Shown piece by piece: positions 55,958 to 64,000 of a stretch of 64,000 bases of DNA. Numbering within the stretch: the first letter of the stretch is position 1; each line of letters opens with the position of its first letter. The notes under the pieces are model-generated. The model had not been told where the DNA came from. It did not search any database and saw only the letters and a program-made list of their open reading frames with translations. The stretch is from Candidatus Thiovulum stygium (lineage in GTDB: Bacteria; Campylobacterota; Campylobacteria; Campylobacterales; Thiovulaceae). Position numbers and translations under genes: made by a program. The stretch is taken from the NCBI GenBank assembly GCA_021582295.1, contig CP091137.1, positions 1,072,001-1,136,000 of the forward strand. The letters are read 5' to 3'.

Positions 55958-57673
55958 ATGAAGATTCCTATATATACATATGATGTCATTGTTGTAGGTG
56001 CTGGTCTTGCAGGAAATGCCGCAGCAATGGAACTTCAAAATAGTGACAAAAAAGTTCTTGTTCTTACAAAACTTCATCCACTAAGAAGTCATTCTGGTGC
56101 TGCCCAAGGTGGCATAAATGCTGCTTTGTCTTCTAAAGATAGCATCGATTTACACATGTTTGATACGATTAAAGGTAGCGATTATTTAGCTGATCAAGAT
56201 GCTGTTGAATTAATGTGTTCAAAAGCTCCTGAAACTATTCGATTGGCTGAAAGAATGGGTGCAGCTTTTTCACGAACTGAAAATGGTGAAATTGCTCAAC
56301 GACCTTTTGGCGGTCAAAGTCAGCCTAGAGCCTGTTATGCAAAAGATCGAACTGGTTTAACTCTTCTTCAAACAACTTTTGAACAGGCACATAGAGCTGG
56401 AGTCGAATTTTGGGACGAATGGTATGTCGCAGATATTATTTATAAAAATGGTAAAGTTAATGGTGTTATAGCTTTTAATATTCGAAATCACGAAGAAAGA
56501 GCTATTTTTAAAGCTAAAGCTGTTATGTTTGCAACTGGCGGTTATGCTAGAGCTTTTCAGATTAATTCAAATGCTCAATCTAATACTGGAGATGGTTTAT
56601 CGATAGTTGCTAGACATGGTCTGCCTCTTGAAGATATGGAATTTGTTCAATTTCATCCAACTGGTCTATCTGGAAATGGTGTTTTAATTTCTGAAGCTGC
56701 TAGAGGTGAAGGTGGACTTTTATATAACTCACTCGGTGAAAGATTCATGAAACGATATGCACCTGAAAAAATGGAATTAGCTCCTCGTGATGTTGTTTCT
56801 CGAGCGATTATTAGCGAAATTCGAGAAGGTCGTGGTGTTGGTTCAAGAAAAGATGCCGTTTTTATCGATTTAACTCATTTGGGTAAAGAAAAAATTATGG
56901 CAAGACTTCCTGAATTACGAGATTTAGCTCTCACATTTTTGGGTCTTGACATGATTAAAGAACCTATTTTAATTTCTGCAACTGCTCATTATTCAATGGG
57001 TGGAATTCCAGTTAATATTAGAGGTCAAGTTAGAAAAAATAGTTCTGATTTAGTAGAGGGCTTTTATGCTGCTGGTGAATGTGCCTGTGTTTCTGTTCAT
57101 GGTGCAAATCGTCTTGGTGCAAATTCAGTTCTTGAAGCTCTATTTTTTGGTCGTCATGTTGGTAGCGAAATTGCTAAAGATTTAGATTTAATCAAATTTG
57201 GTGAAGTTAGCGAAAAAGATGCTCAAAATATGATCGATGAGGTTAAAAATATTATTATGAATAATGGTAACGAACGAGTTACTAATATTCGAAATGAACT
57301 TCAAGAAAGTATGACAATTAATGCAGGAGTTTTTAGAACATCTTCAACATTATCAAAACAACTTATAGTTTTACAAGAACTTAGAAAACGATTTAAAAAT
57401 ATCAGAATTCAAGATAAAAGTAGAATATTTAATACTGAACTTCAAGAGGCAATCGAACTTGGTCATATGTTAGATTATTCAACTTTTATCGTTAAAGGTG
57501 CTTTAAATCGAGAAGAGAGTCGTGGTAGCCATTTCAGAGAAGATTTCCCAACTCGAGATGATAGTCGATTTTTAAAGCATACTATGGCTTACATGAATAA
57601 TGACGGTGATGTAAATATCGAATTTATGAATGTTAAACTTGGTCGTTTTGAAGTAAAGGAGAGAACATATTAA
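55958..57673 (+). CDS. sdhA: succinate dehydrogenase/fumarate reductase flavoprotein
   Basis: 571 residues from ATG 55958, with AGAGGA 6 nt upstream; the TTG at 55943 is less likely. VVGAGLAGNAAAMEL binds FAD, and the His in LRSHSGAAQGGINAAL is the usual covalent FAD site. QFHPTGLSGNGVLISEAARG and CACVSVHGANRLGANSVLEAL carry active-site residues. No Tat signal, unlike the periplasmic MfrA of Wolinella/Campylobacter, so it should face the cytoplasm. With the next two genes it forms an SdhABE-type complex exchanging electrons between succinate/fumarate and quinone. Contains GATGAGGT at 57236. Confidence 0.92.
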   Translation: MKIPIYTYDVIVVGAGLAGNAAAMELQNSDKKVLVLTKLHPLRSHSGAAQGGINAALSSKDSIDLHMFDTIKGSDYLADQDAVELMCSKAPETIRLAERMGAAFSRTENGEIAQRPFGGQSQPRACYAKDRTGLTLLQTTFEQAHRAGVEFWDEWYVADIIYKNGKVNGVIAFNIRNHEERAIFKAKAVMFATGGYARAFQINSNAQSNTGDGLSIVARHGLPLEDMEFVQFHPTGLSGNGVLISEAARGEGGLLYNSLGERFMKRYAPEKMELAPRDVVSRAIISEIREGRGVGSRKDAVFIDLTHLGKEKIMARLPELRDLALTFLGLDMIKEPILISATAHYSMGGIPVNIRGQVRKNSSDLVEGFYAAGECACVSVHGANRLGANSVLEALFFGRHVGSEIAKDLDLIKFGEVSEKDAQNMIDEVKNIIMNNGNERVTNIRNELQESMTINAGVFRTSSTLSKQLIVLQELRKRFKNIRIQDKSRIFNTELQEAIELGHMLDYSTFIVKGALNREESRGSHFREDFPTRDDSRFLKHTMAYMNNDGDVNIEFMNVKLGRFEVKERTY

Positions 57674-57674
57674 T

Positions 57675-58676
57675 ATGGCAACAAATATAACTAATCCAAA
57701 AGATCAAATAGCTACAAAACAAGTCGTTTTTAAAGCATTTAGATTTAATGCTGATACAGATATTCTTCCATATTATGAAGAATATAAATTAATTGTTACT
57801 CAAGAAGATGTTGTTCTCGATATTTTAAATAAAATTAAATGGGAGCATTCAGGTAGTTTTAGTTATCGCAGAAGTTGTCGTCACGGCATTTGCGGAAGTT
57901 GTGCTATTAAAGTTAATGGTAAAGCAGTTTTAGCTTGTAAAGAGCGAATGTTTAATCTCATCGAAACTTTTGGAACAGAACTAATTTTAGATCCTTTAAA
58001 TAAATCTCGAGCTATTAAAGATTTAATTATTGATAAAGCTGATTTCTGGAATAAATATAATTCAGTTCAGCCTTTCTTAATAGCTAATGTCGATAAAAAT
58101 CCTGTCAAAGAAAATATAATTAAACAGCAAGAAGCTGACAAATTATTAAATGCTGATTATTGTGTTCAATGTGGAGCTTGTTACTATTCTTGTCCTGCTG
58201 TTGAAGTAAATCCTGAATATCTTGGTCCAGCAGCTCTTGCTAAAGCTTATCGATTTAATAGTGATATTCGAGACGAAGCAAAAATTGATCGTCTTGATAC
58301 TGTTAATCAAATGGGTTCGGGGATTTGGAATTGTGTCAAATGTTTTGAATGTACTCAAGTTTGTCCAAAAGAGGTTAATCCAATGGATAAAATTACTCAA
58401 TTGCATTTACAAACATTTCAAGAAGGTGTTGCTGATAATAATGTCGCAACTCGACATGCCGTCGGTTTTAAACATTCAATTGAAAAACATGGATTACTTG
58501 ATGAAGGCGGTTTAGTATTTTATTCAGAAGGAATTTGTGGAATGCCTCAACATATTCCAGAAGCTATAAATATGCTAAAAAATGGAAAAATTCCAATGCC
58601 ATGGAGTTTGCCAAAATCTAAAAATCTTGCCGAGATTAAAAAACTTGTCAAAATATCTTCAACTGCTAAATTCTAA
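57675..58676 (+). CDS. sdhB: succinate dehydrogenase/fumarate reductase iron-sulfur protein
   Basis: 333 residues. A plant-type ferredoxin domain with SCRHGICGSCAIKVNGKAVLAC (split: SCRHGICGSC and KAVLAC) for a [2Fe-2S] cluster, then CVQCGACYYSCP and CVKCFECTQVCPKEVNP for the [4Fe-4S] and [3Fe-4S] or second [4Fe-4S] clusters. The C-terminal extension (about 255-333) is longer than in classical SdhB. It starts one base after sdhA. Confidence 0.93.
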   Translation: MATNITNPKDQIATKQVVFKAFRFNADTDILPYYEEYKLIVTQEDVVLDILNKIKWEHSGSFSYRRSCRHGICGSCAIKVNGKAVLACKERMFNLIETFGTELILDPLNKSRAIKDLIIDKADFWNKYNSVQPFLIANVDKNPVKENIIKQQEADKLLNADYCVQCGACYYSCPAVEVNPEYLGPAALAKAYRFNSDIRDEAKIDRLDTVNQMGSGIWNCVKCFECTQVCPKEVNPMDKITQLHLQTFQEGVADNNVATRHAVGFKHSIEKHGLLDEGGLVFYSEGICGMPQHIPEAINMLKNGKIPMPWSLPKSKNLAEIKKLVKISSTAKF

Positions 58677-58690
58677 GGATAAGTATAAAA

Positions 58691-59578
58691 ATGGCTAAAA
58701 AATTAAAATATGCTCTTTATACAGGATGCACAGCTCGTGAATCAACTCCAGAACTTTTACAATCAACTATTGCAGTTGCTGAAAAGTTAGGAATCGAATT
58801 GGAAATTCTTGATGAAGCTTCTTGTTGTGGAGCTAGTCATCTTCAAGATTTTGATGACCATTTATCACTCGTTTTAAATACTAGAAATTTATGTTATGCA
58901 GAAAAACGAGGTTTGCCAATGGTTACTCTTTGCAATACTTGTCAGCTTAATAGTTCAATGACTAAACATAGAATAGATGAAAATAAAGATTTGCGAATGC
59001 GAGTTAATAATGATCTAAAACAGGTTGGTCTTGAATATCGTGGAACTTCTGATGTTAAACATTTTTTATATGCTATAGTTGAAGATTACGGTTTGGAAAA
59101 TTTAAAAAATCGAATTATTAAGCCATTAAAAAATTTTAATATTGCACCTTTTTATGGTTGTCATAATATTAGACCTGCTGAAATTCAACATCATAATAAT
59201 GGTGGTGAAAATCCATATGCTCCAAATTCGTTAGATAATTTAATCGAAGCTTGTGGTGGAAACAGTGTTGATTATGATGAAAAAAATAAATGTTGTGGTT
59301 TTCATGTTGATTTACAAGCTCCAGATACAGCAAATAAATTATCTGGAAAAGCTCTTTTAGGTGCAACTGATGCAAATGCTGATTTTATGGTTACTCCGTG
59401 TCCATTATGTCATTTAAATCTTGATGTAAAACAACACAAAATTGGAGAAGCCATGGGTCGAGAAATAAATATGCCAGTTCTTCATATGCCACAAATTGTT
59501 GGTTTAGCTCTTGGAATTCCTCCTGAAAAATTGGGTTTAAATCATCATGTTGTAAAAGCAGTATATTTCGAAAAATAA
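58691..59578 (+). CDS. sdhE: CCG-domain subunit of a type E succinate/fumarate oxidoreductase (HdrB-like)
   Basis: 295 residues with two CCG repeats: CCGASHLQDF with CNTCQLN downstream, and CCGFHVDLQAP with CPLCHLN. An N-terminal TGCTAREST and a central YGCHNIRP supply further Cys. These bind the noncubane [4Fe-4S] cluster known from heterodisulfide reductase HdrB and from SdhE/MfrE, which replace the usual membrane cytochrome b. It therefore probably anchors the complex to the membrane and reacts with quinone. It contains no obvious membrane helix. It follows sdhB by 14 nt and ends at a terminator. Confidence 0.92.
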   Translation: MAKKLKYALYTGCTARESTPELLQSTIAVAEKLGIELEILDEASCCGASHLQDFDDHLSLVLNTRNLCYAEKRGLPMVTLCNTCQLNSSMTKHRIDENKDLRMRVNNDLKQVGLEYRGTSDVKHFLYAIVEDYGLENLKNRIIKPLKNFNIAPFYGCHNIRPAEIQHHNNGGENPYAPNSLDNLIEACGGNSVDYDEKNKCCGFHVDLQAPDTANKLSGKALLGATDANADFMVTPCPLCHLNLDVKQHKIGEAMGREINMPVLHMPQIVGLALGIPPEKLGLNHHVVKAVYFEK

Positions 59579-59640
59579 AAATTTAAAAAATATATATATA
59601 AATTTAAATATAAATCTTCACTAAAAATAAAATAACATTT

Positions 59641-59663
59641 GATGAGGTTGTTAAGACCTCATC
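59641..59663 (+). terminator. terminator of sdhABE made of an inverted GATGAGGT pair
   Basis: GATGAGGT (59641-59648) and ACCTCATC (59656-59663) form an 8-bp stem with a 7-nt loop, 62 nt after sdhE. A near-copy ACCTCATT follows at 59679. Confidence 0.6.
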
Positions 59664-59749
59664 GAACTTATCAGTTTTACCTCATTTTTGATTTGAACTT
59701 ATTAAAATTTTGACTTTTATATAATTTTGATAAAAAGGTTAAAATATTT

Positions 59750-60331
59750 ATGATCTTGATAGTTGGACTTGGAAATATTGGAGAGAAATATAAAAATACT
59801 CGTCATAATATTGGTTTTATCGTTATTGATGCACTTTTAAGCGAATTTAAAGCAAAAAAAGTTTCTCAATCAGCTTTTAAAGGCGAATTATATAAAGATG
59901 GAGATGTTTTATTTTTAAAACCTTCAACTTATATGAATTTATCTGGTGAAAGTATTCAAGCTGTTAAACAGTTTTATAAACCTGAAACTTTAATTATTAT
60001 TCACGATGATTTAGATCTGCCTTTTGGTGCAATTCGTTTTAAAGTTGGTGGTGGAACAGGCGGACACAATGGTCTCAAATCTCTTGATGAAATCTCAAAA
60101 AAAGATGGTTTAAGATTCAGAATGGGCATTGGCAAACCCGATGATGGTCGCGAAATTGTTGATTTTGTTCTTTCAAATTTCTCCGAAACTGAACAAAAAT
60201 GTTTAACAGAATGGGTAAATAGTTCAAAATTAGCTATATATTCTATTCTTGAAAATAGTTGGGAAAAAACCGCCTCTCTTCATTCTAAAAAATCAATTTT
60301 TGAAATTTCTGAAATTTGTAAAAAATCTTGA
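59750..60331 (+). CDS. pth: peptidyl-tRNA hydrolase
   Basis: 193 residues. VGLGNIGEKYKNTRHNIGF (5-23) with the catalytic His, FLKPSTYMNLSGES, IHDDLDLPFGAIRFK and GGTGGHNGLKS are intact. It recycles peptidyl-tRNAs released from stalled ribosomes. It overlaps the permease start by 4 nt. Confidence 0.97.
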   Translation: MILIVGLGNIGEKYKNTRHNIGFIVIDALLSEFKAKKVSQSAFKGELYKDGDVLFLKPSTYMNLSGESIQAVKQFYKPETLIIIHDDLDLPFGAIRFKVGGGTGGHNGLKSLDEISKKDGLRFRMGIGKPDDGREIVDFVLSNFSETEQKCLTEWVNSSKLAIYSILENSWEKTASLHSKKSIFEISEICKKS

Positions 60332-61398
60332 AAGATTTATATATCTTAAAATATTTTATTAAATATTTTATAATCGTTCTAGCAAGTTTAAGTCTATTTT
60401 TCGTAGTTTTAGATGTTGCAAATGTATCTCGAGAATTACCTCAATCAGCAAATCTAAAAATTTTATATTTTTATTATCAATTTTTATCTGCTAGTTCTAT
60501 TATGTATCCAATATCAATTGTTTTTGGAGCAATTATAACTTTTACAAAATTAATTCGAGAAAATATCTTAATTGCTTTATATTCAGTTGGTTATTCAAAT
60601 CGTGATATTTTAACTCCTATATTTATAACTTCTATTGGAATCGTATTGATTTTTATATCGCTACATTTATTAGATTTTGCTTATGCTAAAAATAGTGCTG
60701 ATGATATTTTAAATCGTGGAACTATCAGAAATAGTAATAATCTGTTTTTTAAATATGATGATAAAGATAAAAATGGCAATATACTTGCTAAATATTATGT
60801 CTTTTTTTCAAGATTATATCCACTTCAAAAAAGTGCTGAAGATGTCAGATTATTTCGAATAGAAGATAGAAAAATAGTAGAATTTATAAGAGTAAATATA
60901 GCTCATTACGAAAAAAATCGTTGGTTTGTTCCTTCAGCAAGATTTTTGCATAATGCGAAAAATTTCGAATTACAAAAAGAGGCAATTCATATTGAAGATA
61001 AAAATGGTTTTATTATTTTAAAAGGTTTTAAACCAGCCATTTTAGAACGACTGTTTGAAAGTGAAATAGAATTTAAATTAACCGACCTCATCGAAACGAT
61101 CGAATTACTTTCGATTCAAGGTTTTTCAATAGAAAAGGCGAAAGTATCGCTATTTAACATAGTTATTTATCCGTTTTTTGCTCCACTTTTAATCTTAATT
61201 ATTTTTAGATTTTTTCCTTTAAGTAGCAGATTTGCAAACTTAAATTTAGTTGTTTTTAGCTCAATTATCGTTTCACTTTTGTTTTGGGGAATGCTTTTTG
61301 CAATGGTTAAATTATCGTTTTCAGGGACTTTGGTAGCAGAATTTGCAATTATTCTACCCATCTTGTTAATTGCGATTTCATCTTTATTTTCACTTTAA
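60328..61398 (+). CDS. LptF/LptG-family (YjgP/YjgQ) permease
   Basis: 356 residues. Start TTG 60328 overlaps the pth stop (TTGA). Three membrane helices at the N-terminus (about 8-28, 48-70, 88-115), a periplasmic beta-jellyroll region (about 125-270) and three helices at the C-terminus (275-355) give the LptF/G layout. These form the inner-membrane part of the Lpt machine that extracts lipopolysaccharide with LptB. Which of F or G cannot be told; the pth-permease pair is common in the phylum. Contains GATGAGGT on the complement at 61085. Confidence 0.88.
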   Translation: MKDLYILKYFIKYFIIVLASLSLFFVVLDVANVSRELPQSANLKILYFYYQFLSASSIMYPISIVFGAIITFTKLIRENILIALYSVGYSNRDILTPIFITSIGIVLIFISLHLLDFAYAKNSADDILNRGTIRNSNNLFFKYDDKDKNGNILAKYYVFFSRLYPLQKSAEDVRLFRIEDRKIVEFIRVNIAHYEKNRWFVPSARFLHNAKNFELQKEAIHIEDKNGFIILKGFKPAILERLFESEIEFKLTDLIETIELLSIQGFSIEKAKVSLFNIVIYPFFAPLLILIIFRFFPLSSRFANLNLVVFSSIIVSLLFWGMLFAMVKLSFSGTLVAEFAIILPILLIAISSLFSL

Positions 61399-61440
61399 AA
61401 AAATCTATAATTTAAACAGACTTTGCAGATCTTAAAAAAG

Positions 61441-61446
61441 TATAAT
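61441..61446 (+). promoter_or_regulatory. putative -10 box for the DUF302-like gene
   Basis: TATAAT 32 nt before ATG 61478, in a spacer with no terminator-like hairpin; AGGAG lies 8 nt before the ATG. Confidence 0.55.
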
Positions 61447-61477
61447 AGCGATAAAAATTTTATAGGAGCTACTTTAT

Positions 61478-62440
61478 ATGGTTTCTCATCTTTTTAAAGG
61501 GAGTTTAGCTACTGCAATTACTCTTGGATTAGCAGTTTCGATTGCTGATGCTAAACAATTAGGAGCTGAACTTTGGGGTTCAAATAGCATTGATGCTGAA
61601 AAGAAATTTCTAGCTGTAACAGAAAAAATTGGTGGTTTAGGTTTTGTCATTTCTGATCCACATCCACGAATTAATGATAGTTATAAAAGTAAATATGGTT
61701 CTAAAAAATTAGATAATCTTGGCTTTTTCTCTTCTGCTCATGATTCAAAGATGAAAACTCTTCTTGAAAAATATCCAGAATTTGGTGGTTTTACCCCATT
61801 TAATTTACATGTTTATAAGAAAACTGGTATTGATACAACTTGGGCAGGACATTTAAGACCTGAAGTTATGGCTTCTATTGTTGGTGTTACAGATCCAGTT
61901 GCAATTGCTGAGTTTAAAGAAATTTTTAAACCGCTTGATTCTATGCTTTTAAATGACACTGAAAGCACAAGAGTTAAAAATTTATATTTTGATTCACTAC
62001 CAGAAAAAACAATGATGAAATTTGAAATTAAAATCGATCTTGGTGAAAATGGTGATTTAGATGGTTGGATTGAAGATTTTCAAGAGAAATTTGAAGCTGT
62101 TTTCGAAGAAGGTGGATATTTAATCGCAGGATTTAAAGATATAAAAAGTATATATGAAGATGATTTTAAATATCCTGCTTATTGGGTTTATAGTCTTTGT
62201 CATTTCCATTTTTCAAATGCAATCTTTAATGATGTTCCAGAAGCTGGAGTTTTTGCACCATGTTCGTTATATATGTATGTCGATCCTGAAAGTAAAACTT
62301 TAAATATCGGTATGCCTAGACTTGCAAACTGGAGTGCAATTGCAAATATAAAAGATTCTGATAAAATCGATTATATTAATAAATTAGATATTGAAATCGA
62401 AAAATTATTCGTTGAAGAACTTGGAGCAGTCGCTAAATGA
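61478..62440 (+). CDS. secreted DUF302-like protein
   Basis: 320 residues. A signal peptide at 1-25 (SLATAITLGLAVSIADA). The C-terminal region (about 225-285) has YPAYWVYSLCHFHFSNAIFN followed by GVFAPCSLYMYVD, the pattern of DUF302 proteins in which a Cys, an Asn/Phe-rich helix and a PCR/PCS strand recur. The N-terminal half is probably a related but diverged copy (GFVISDPHPRINDSYKSKYG; GGFTPFNLHVYKKTG). The fold binds small ligands or heme in relatives; function unknown. It overlaps the next gene by 4 nt. Confidence 0.65.
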   Translation: MVSHLFKGSLATAITLGLAVSIADAKQLGAELWGSNSIDAEKKFLAVTEKIGGLGFVISDPHPRINDSYKSKYGSKKLDNLGFFSSAHDSKMKTLLEKYPEFGGFTPFNLHVYKKTGIDTTWAGHLRPEVMASIVGVTDPVAIAEFKEIFKPLDSMLLNDTESTRVKNLYFDSLPEKTMMKFEIKIDLGENGDLDGWIEDFQEKFEAVFEEGGYLIAGFKDIKSIYEDDFKYPAYWVYSLCHFHFSNAIFNDVPEAGVFAPCSLYMYVDPESKTLNIGMPRLANWSAIANIKDSDKIDYINKLDIEIEKLFVEELGAVAK

Positions 62441-63228
62441 GTTCTAAATTAAAATTAGCCTCATTTGTAGCTGGAATTCTTTCATCGGGAATTTTATTAG
62501 CTGAAGATATAAGTGCCTATTTTGTTGGTGAATATCGCGATGAGGTTAATTTATCTCAAACTTTGGCTAATAGTGGTTTTCAAGTTTTAGCAACTTATAT
62601 TCTCGATGAAAAAGATGGACAAAAAACAGTTCTTTTTACCTCATCAAAACTTCAAAAATTATCTTCTGAAACTGGAAAAAGCTTTTTTGCAATTGCACGA
62701 GCCTATTCAAATAAAGAAGCCAACGAAACTAGAATCGAAAATCCTCTATATTTTGGAAAAGCTTTTTTAGGCAAAGGCAAAGATGCCGAATTAAACGATT
62801 TATCTAAAAATATTCAAGATATTTTTGGAAATTTAACTTTTAGTTCTGATAAACTTGATAGTAAAGATTTATACGATTATAATTTTCAATTTGGAATGCC
62901 AAAATATAATGATTTCGTAACAGTTGCAAAAGGCGAATTTCTTGCTGAAAAAATTAAACAACCTATTTTTAAAACTCAATTAGAAAATGGGTCTGTTATT
63001 ATGGCTCTTGAACTTGATAAACGAACTAAAAAATTTGCTAAAAAAATCGGTTCTCAAAATGGAATTTTATTGCCATATTTAGTTTTAATTGAAAAAAATG
63101 AGGCAATAATTTTAGATCCAAAATATTATATCGCTGTTAGTTATCCTAAATTATCTATGAGTGAATTTATGAAAATTGCTTCAATTCCTGATGCAATCGA
63201 AAAAGATATCGCTGGAGAATTTAAATAA
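62437..63228 (+). CDS. secreted protein, partner of the DUF302-like gene
   Basis: 263 residues with a signal peptide (LASFVAGILSSGILLAED, about 6-23). Two similar halves are suggested: TSSKLQKLSSETGKSFFAIA in the first, and LDKRTKKFAKKIGSQNGILL with PYLVLIEKNEAI in the second, which resemble the strands of the DUF302-like neighbour but without its Cys. No named family. The ATG overlaps the stop of the previous gene (ATGA), so the two are made together, likely as a periplasmic pair. It contains two GATGAGGT sites (62539 and 62638). Confidence 0.6.
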   Translation: MSSKLKLASFVAGILSSGILLAEDISAYFVGEYRDEVNLSQTLANSGFQVLATYILDEKDGQKTVLFTSSKLQKLSSETGKSFFAIARAYSNKEANETRIENPLYFGKAFLGKGKDAELNDLSKNIQDIFGNLTFSSDKLDSKDLYDYNFQFGMPKYNDFVTVAKGEFLAEKIKQPIFKTQLENGSVIMALELDKRTKKFAKKIGSQNGILLPYLVLIEKNEAIILDPKYYIAVSYPKLSMSEFMKIASIPDAIEKDIAGEFK

Positions 63229-63243
63229 TTTAAATTTCAAAAT

Positions 63244-63281
63244 AACCACTAAATTATATTTAATTATATAAATTAGTGGTT
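63244..63281. terminator. bidirectional hairpin between convergent genes
   Basis: AACCACTAA (63244-63252) and TTAGTGGTT (63273-63281) with A/T-rich inner pairing and a T tract after it. The right arm overlaps the 3' end of the methyltransferase gene. Confidence 0.6.
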
Positions 63282-63973
63282 TTAATATTTTTTAGTATTA
63301 CTATTTCTATACTTATTCTTTTTATTAAATTTTCTCTTCTTAATTTCAAAAGCAAATTTAAATTTGCAATATTTAAACTTCCTGAAACTCCACTATCTCT
63401 AATATATCGCAATAAATCAGCGGAATTCTCAAATTCTAATTCGTAATTTATAATTTCATATATAAAATTATCAGCAAATTTTAAAACATCTTTGATAGAT
63501 AAAATTGGAGATTCTATTTTTAAATATTGATGAAGTTCTTTAAAAGTTCCATTTGTAAAAATAGATAAATATATTTCGCTATTTTTTTTAAAATAATTTA
63601 AATTTTGAAAAATTAGAGCCAAATTAGAACTCCATTGAAGAGCAGAATTTGAGATAATTTTTGAAGGTCTCCATTTTTCGAGATATTGCCAAAATTTAGG
63701 ATTATCAAAATTTTCACAAAGTTTTTCAATTTTAGAATCATTTTTATGTTGAAATAACATCTCATTTGAAAAATCTACTGATAAAAATATTTCAGGTTTA
63801 TTTTTTAATAGTTCCCAAACGATTCCAGTTCCAGAACCCAAATCAACAATTCTGTCATTATTTGTAATTTCGATATTATTTAATAATTTTTTTGCAATTT
63901 CTTTTTGAATATATCCATTATAATTATAATTATTAGAGGCTTTATTAAAGCCTTTTTGAATATTCTTAACCAT
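63260..63973 (-). CDS. SAM-dependent methyltransferase, BioC-like
   Basis: 237 residues. IQKGFNKASNNYNYNGYIQKE at the N-terminus matches the FxxAxxxYdxxxxxQ start of BioC, and IVDLGSGTGIVWELL (about 43-57) is SAM motif I, followed by SVDFSNEML. BioC methylates malonyl-ACP to start pimelate/biotin synthesis. ISNSALQWSSNL also matches the BioC SNxAxQW motif. No biotin genes are visible next to it, since the window ends 27 nt beyond its start. The longer-than-usual Lys/Asn content fits the A/T-rich genome. Confidence 0.8.
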   Translation of the reverse strand: MVKNIQKGFNKASNNYNYNGYIQKEIAKKLLNNIEITNNDRIVDLGSGTGIVWELLKNKPEIFLSVDFSNEMLFQHKNDSKIEKLCENFDNPKFWQYLEKWRPSKIISNSALQWSSNLALIFQNLNYFKKNSEIYLSIFTNGTFKELHQYLKIESPILSIKDVLKFADNFIYEIINYELEFENSADLLRYIRDSGVSGSLNIANLNLLLKLRRENLIKRISIEIVILKNIKTTNLYN

Positions 63974-64000
63974 TAAATTATAAAAGTTTTAAAGCTTTCT

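Overview
This is a low-G+C (roughly 30% by eye) bacterial chromosome segment from the Campylobacterota (Epsilonproteobacteria). Supporting features are the cheV-cheA-cheW cluster with a CheA-receiver fusion, a FabL-type enoyl-ACP reductase, the futalosine menaquinone gene mqnC, a three-gene SdhA/SdhB/SdhE-type succinate/fumarate oxidoreductase with a CCG-domain third subunit, a glutamine synthetase lacking the adenylylation tyrosine, and the tRNA-tuf-rpmG-tRNA-secE-nusG-rplKAJL-rpoBC order. rpoB and rpoC are separate genes, unlike the fused gene of Helicobacter and Wolinella. The genus cannot be fixed from the window; a Sulfurimonas- or Thiovulum-like lineage would fit.

Layout. 0-1.8 kb: a divergent locus with the 5' end of a MotA/TolQ/ExbB-type (ZorA-like) gene, a secreted unknown and an OmpA/MotB-type (ZorB-like) gene. 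1.8-6.5 kb: an MscS channel and two broken lipoprotein genes, one with Cys-Gly-Gly repeats. 6.7-7.1 kb: tmRNA. 7.1-28.1 kb, minus strand: small genes, a DHH phosphoesterase, argB, rpoC, rpoB, rplLJAK, nusG, secE, tRNA-Trp, rpmG, tuf, four tRNAs, ppx/gppA, a ferredoxin, fxsA and proS. 28.4-39.2 kb, plus strand: an S10-spc superoperon from rpsJ to secY-map-infA, ending at a terminator after infA. 39.3-53.9 kb, minus strand: gpmI, HIT, a glycosyltransferase, cheW-cheA-cheV, a LpxH-like hydrolase, argC, mqnC, a TSUP transporter, pgsA, fabL, dapA and two less-known genes. 54-63.2 kb, plus strand: glnA with a structured leader, sdhABE, pth, an LptF/G permease and two secreted proteins. 63.3-64 kb: a BioC-like methyltransferase on the minus strand.

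Most of the window is housekeeping: transcription, translation, secretion, chemotaxis, respiration and Arg/Lys/Gln/fatty-acid/phospholipid synthesis. Two things stand out. First, the octamer GATGAGGT occurs 27 times on the two strands against about one expected. It shows no strand bias, is enriched between genes, forms inverted pairs at terminators and is written into genes with otherwise rare codons (GAT-GAG-GTN, CTC-ATC). This resembles the DNA uptake sequences of Neisseria and Pasteurellaceae and is my main candidate for an undescribed system. Second, single-base deletions, mostly in short A/T runs, break at least seven genes including rpoB and rplR. Each frame is restored by adding one base, so sequencing or assembly error is the likeliest cause.
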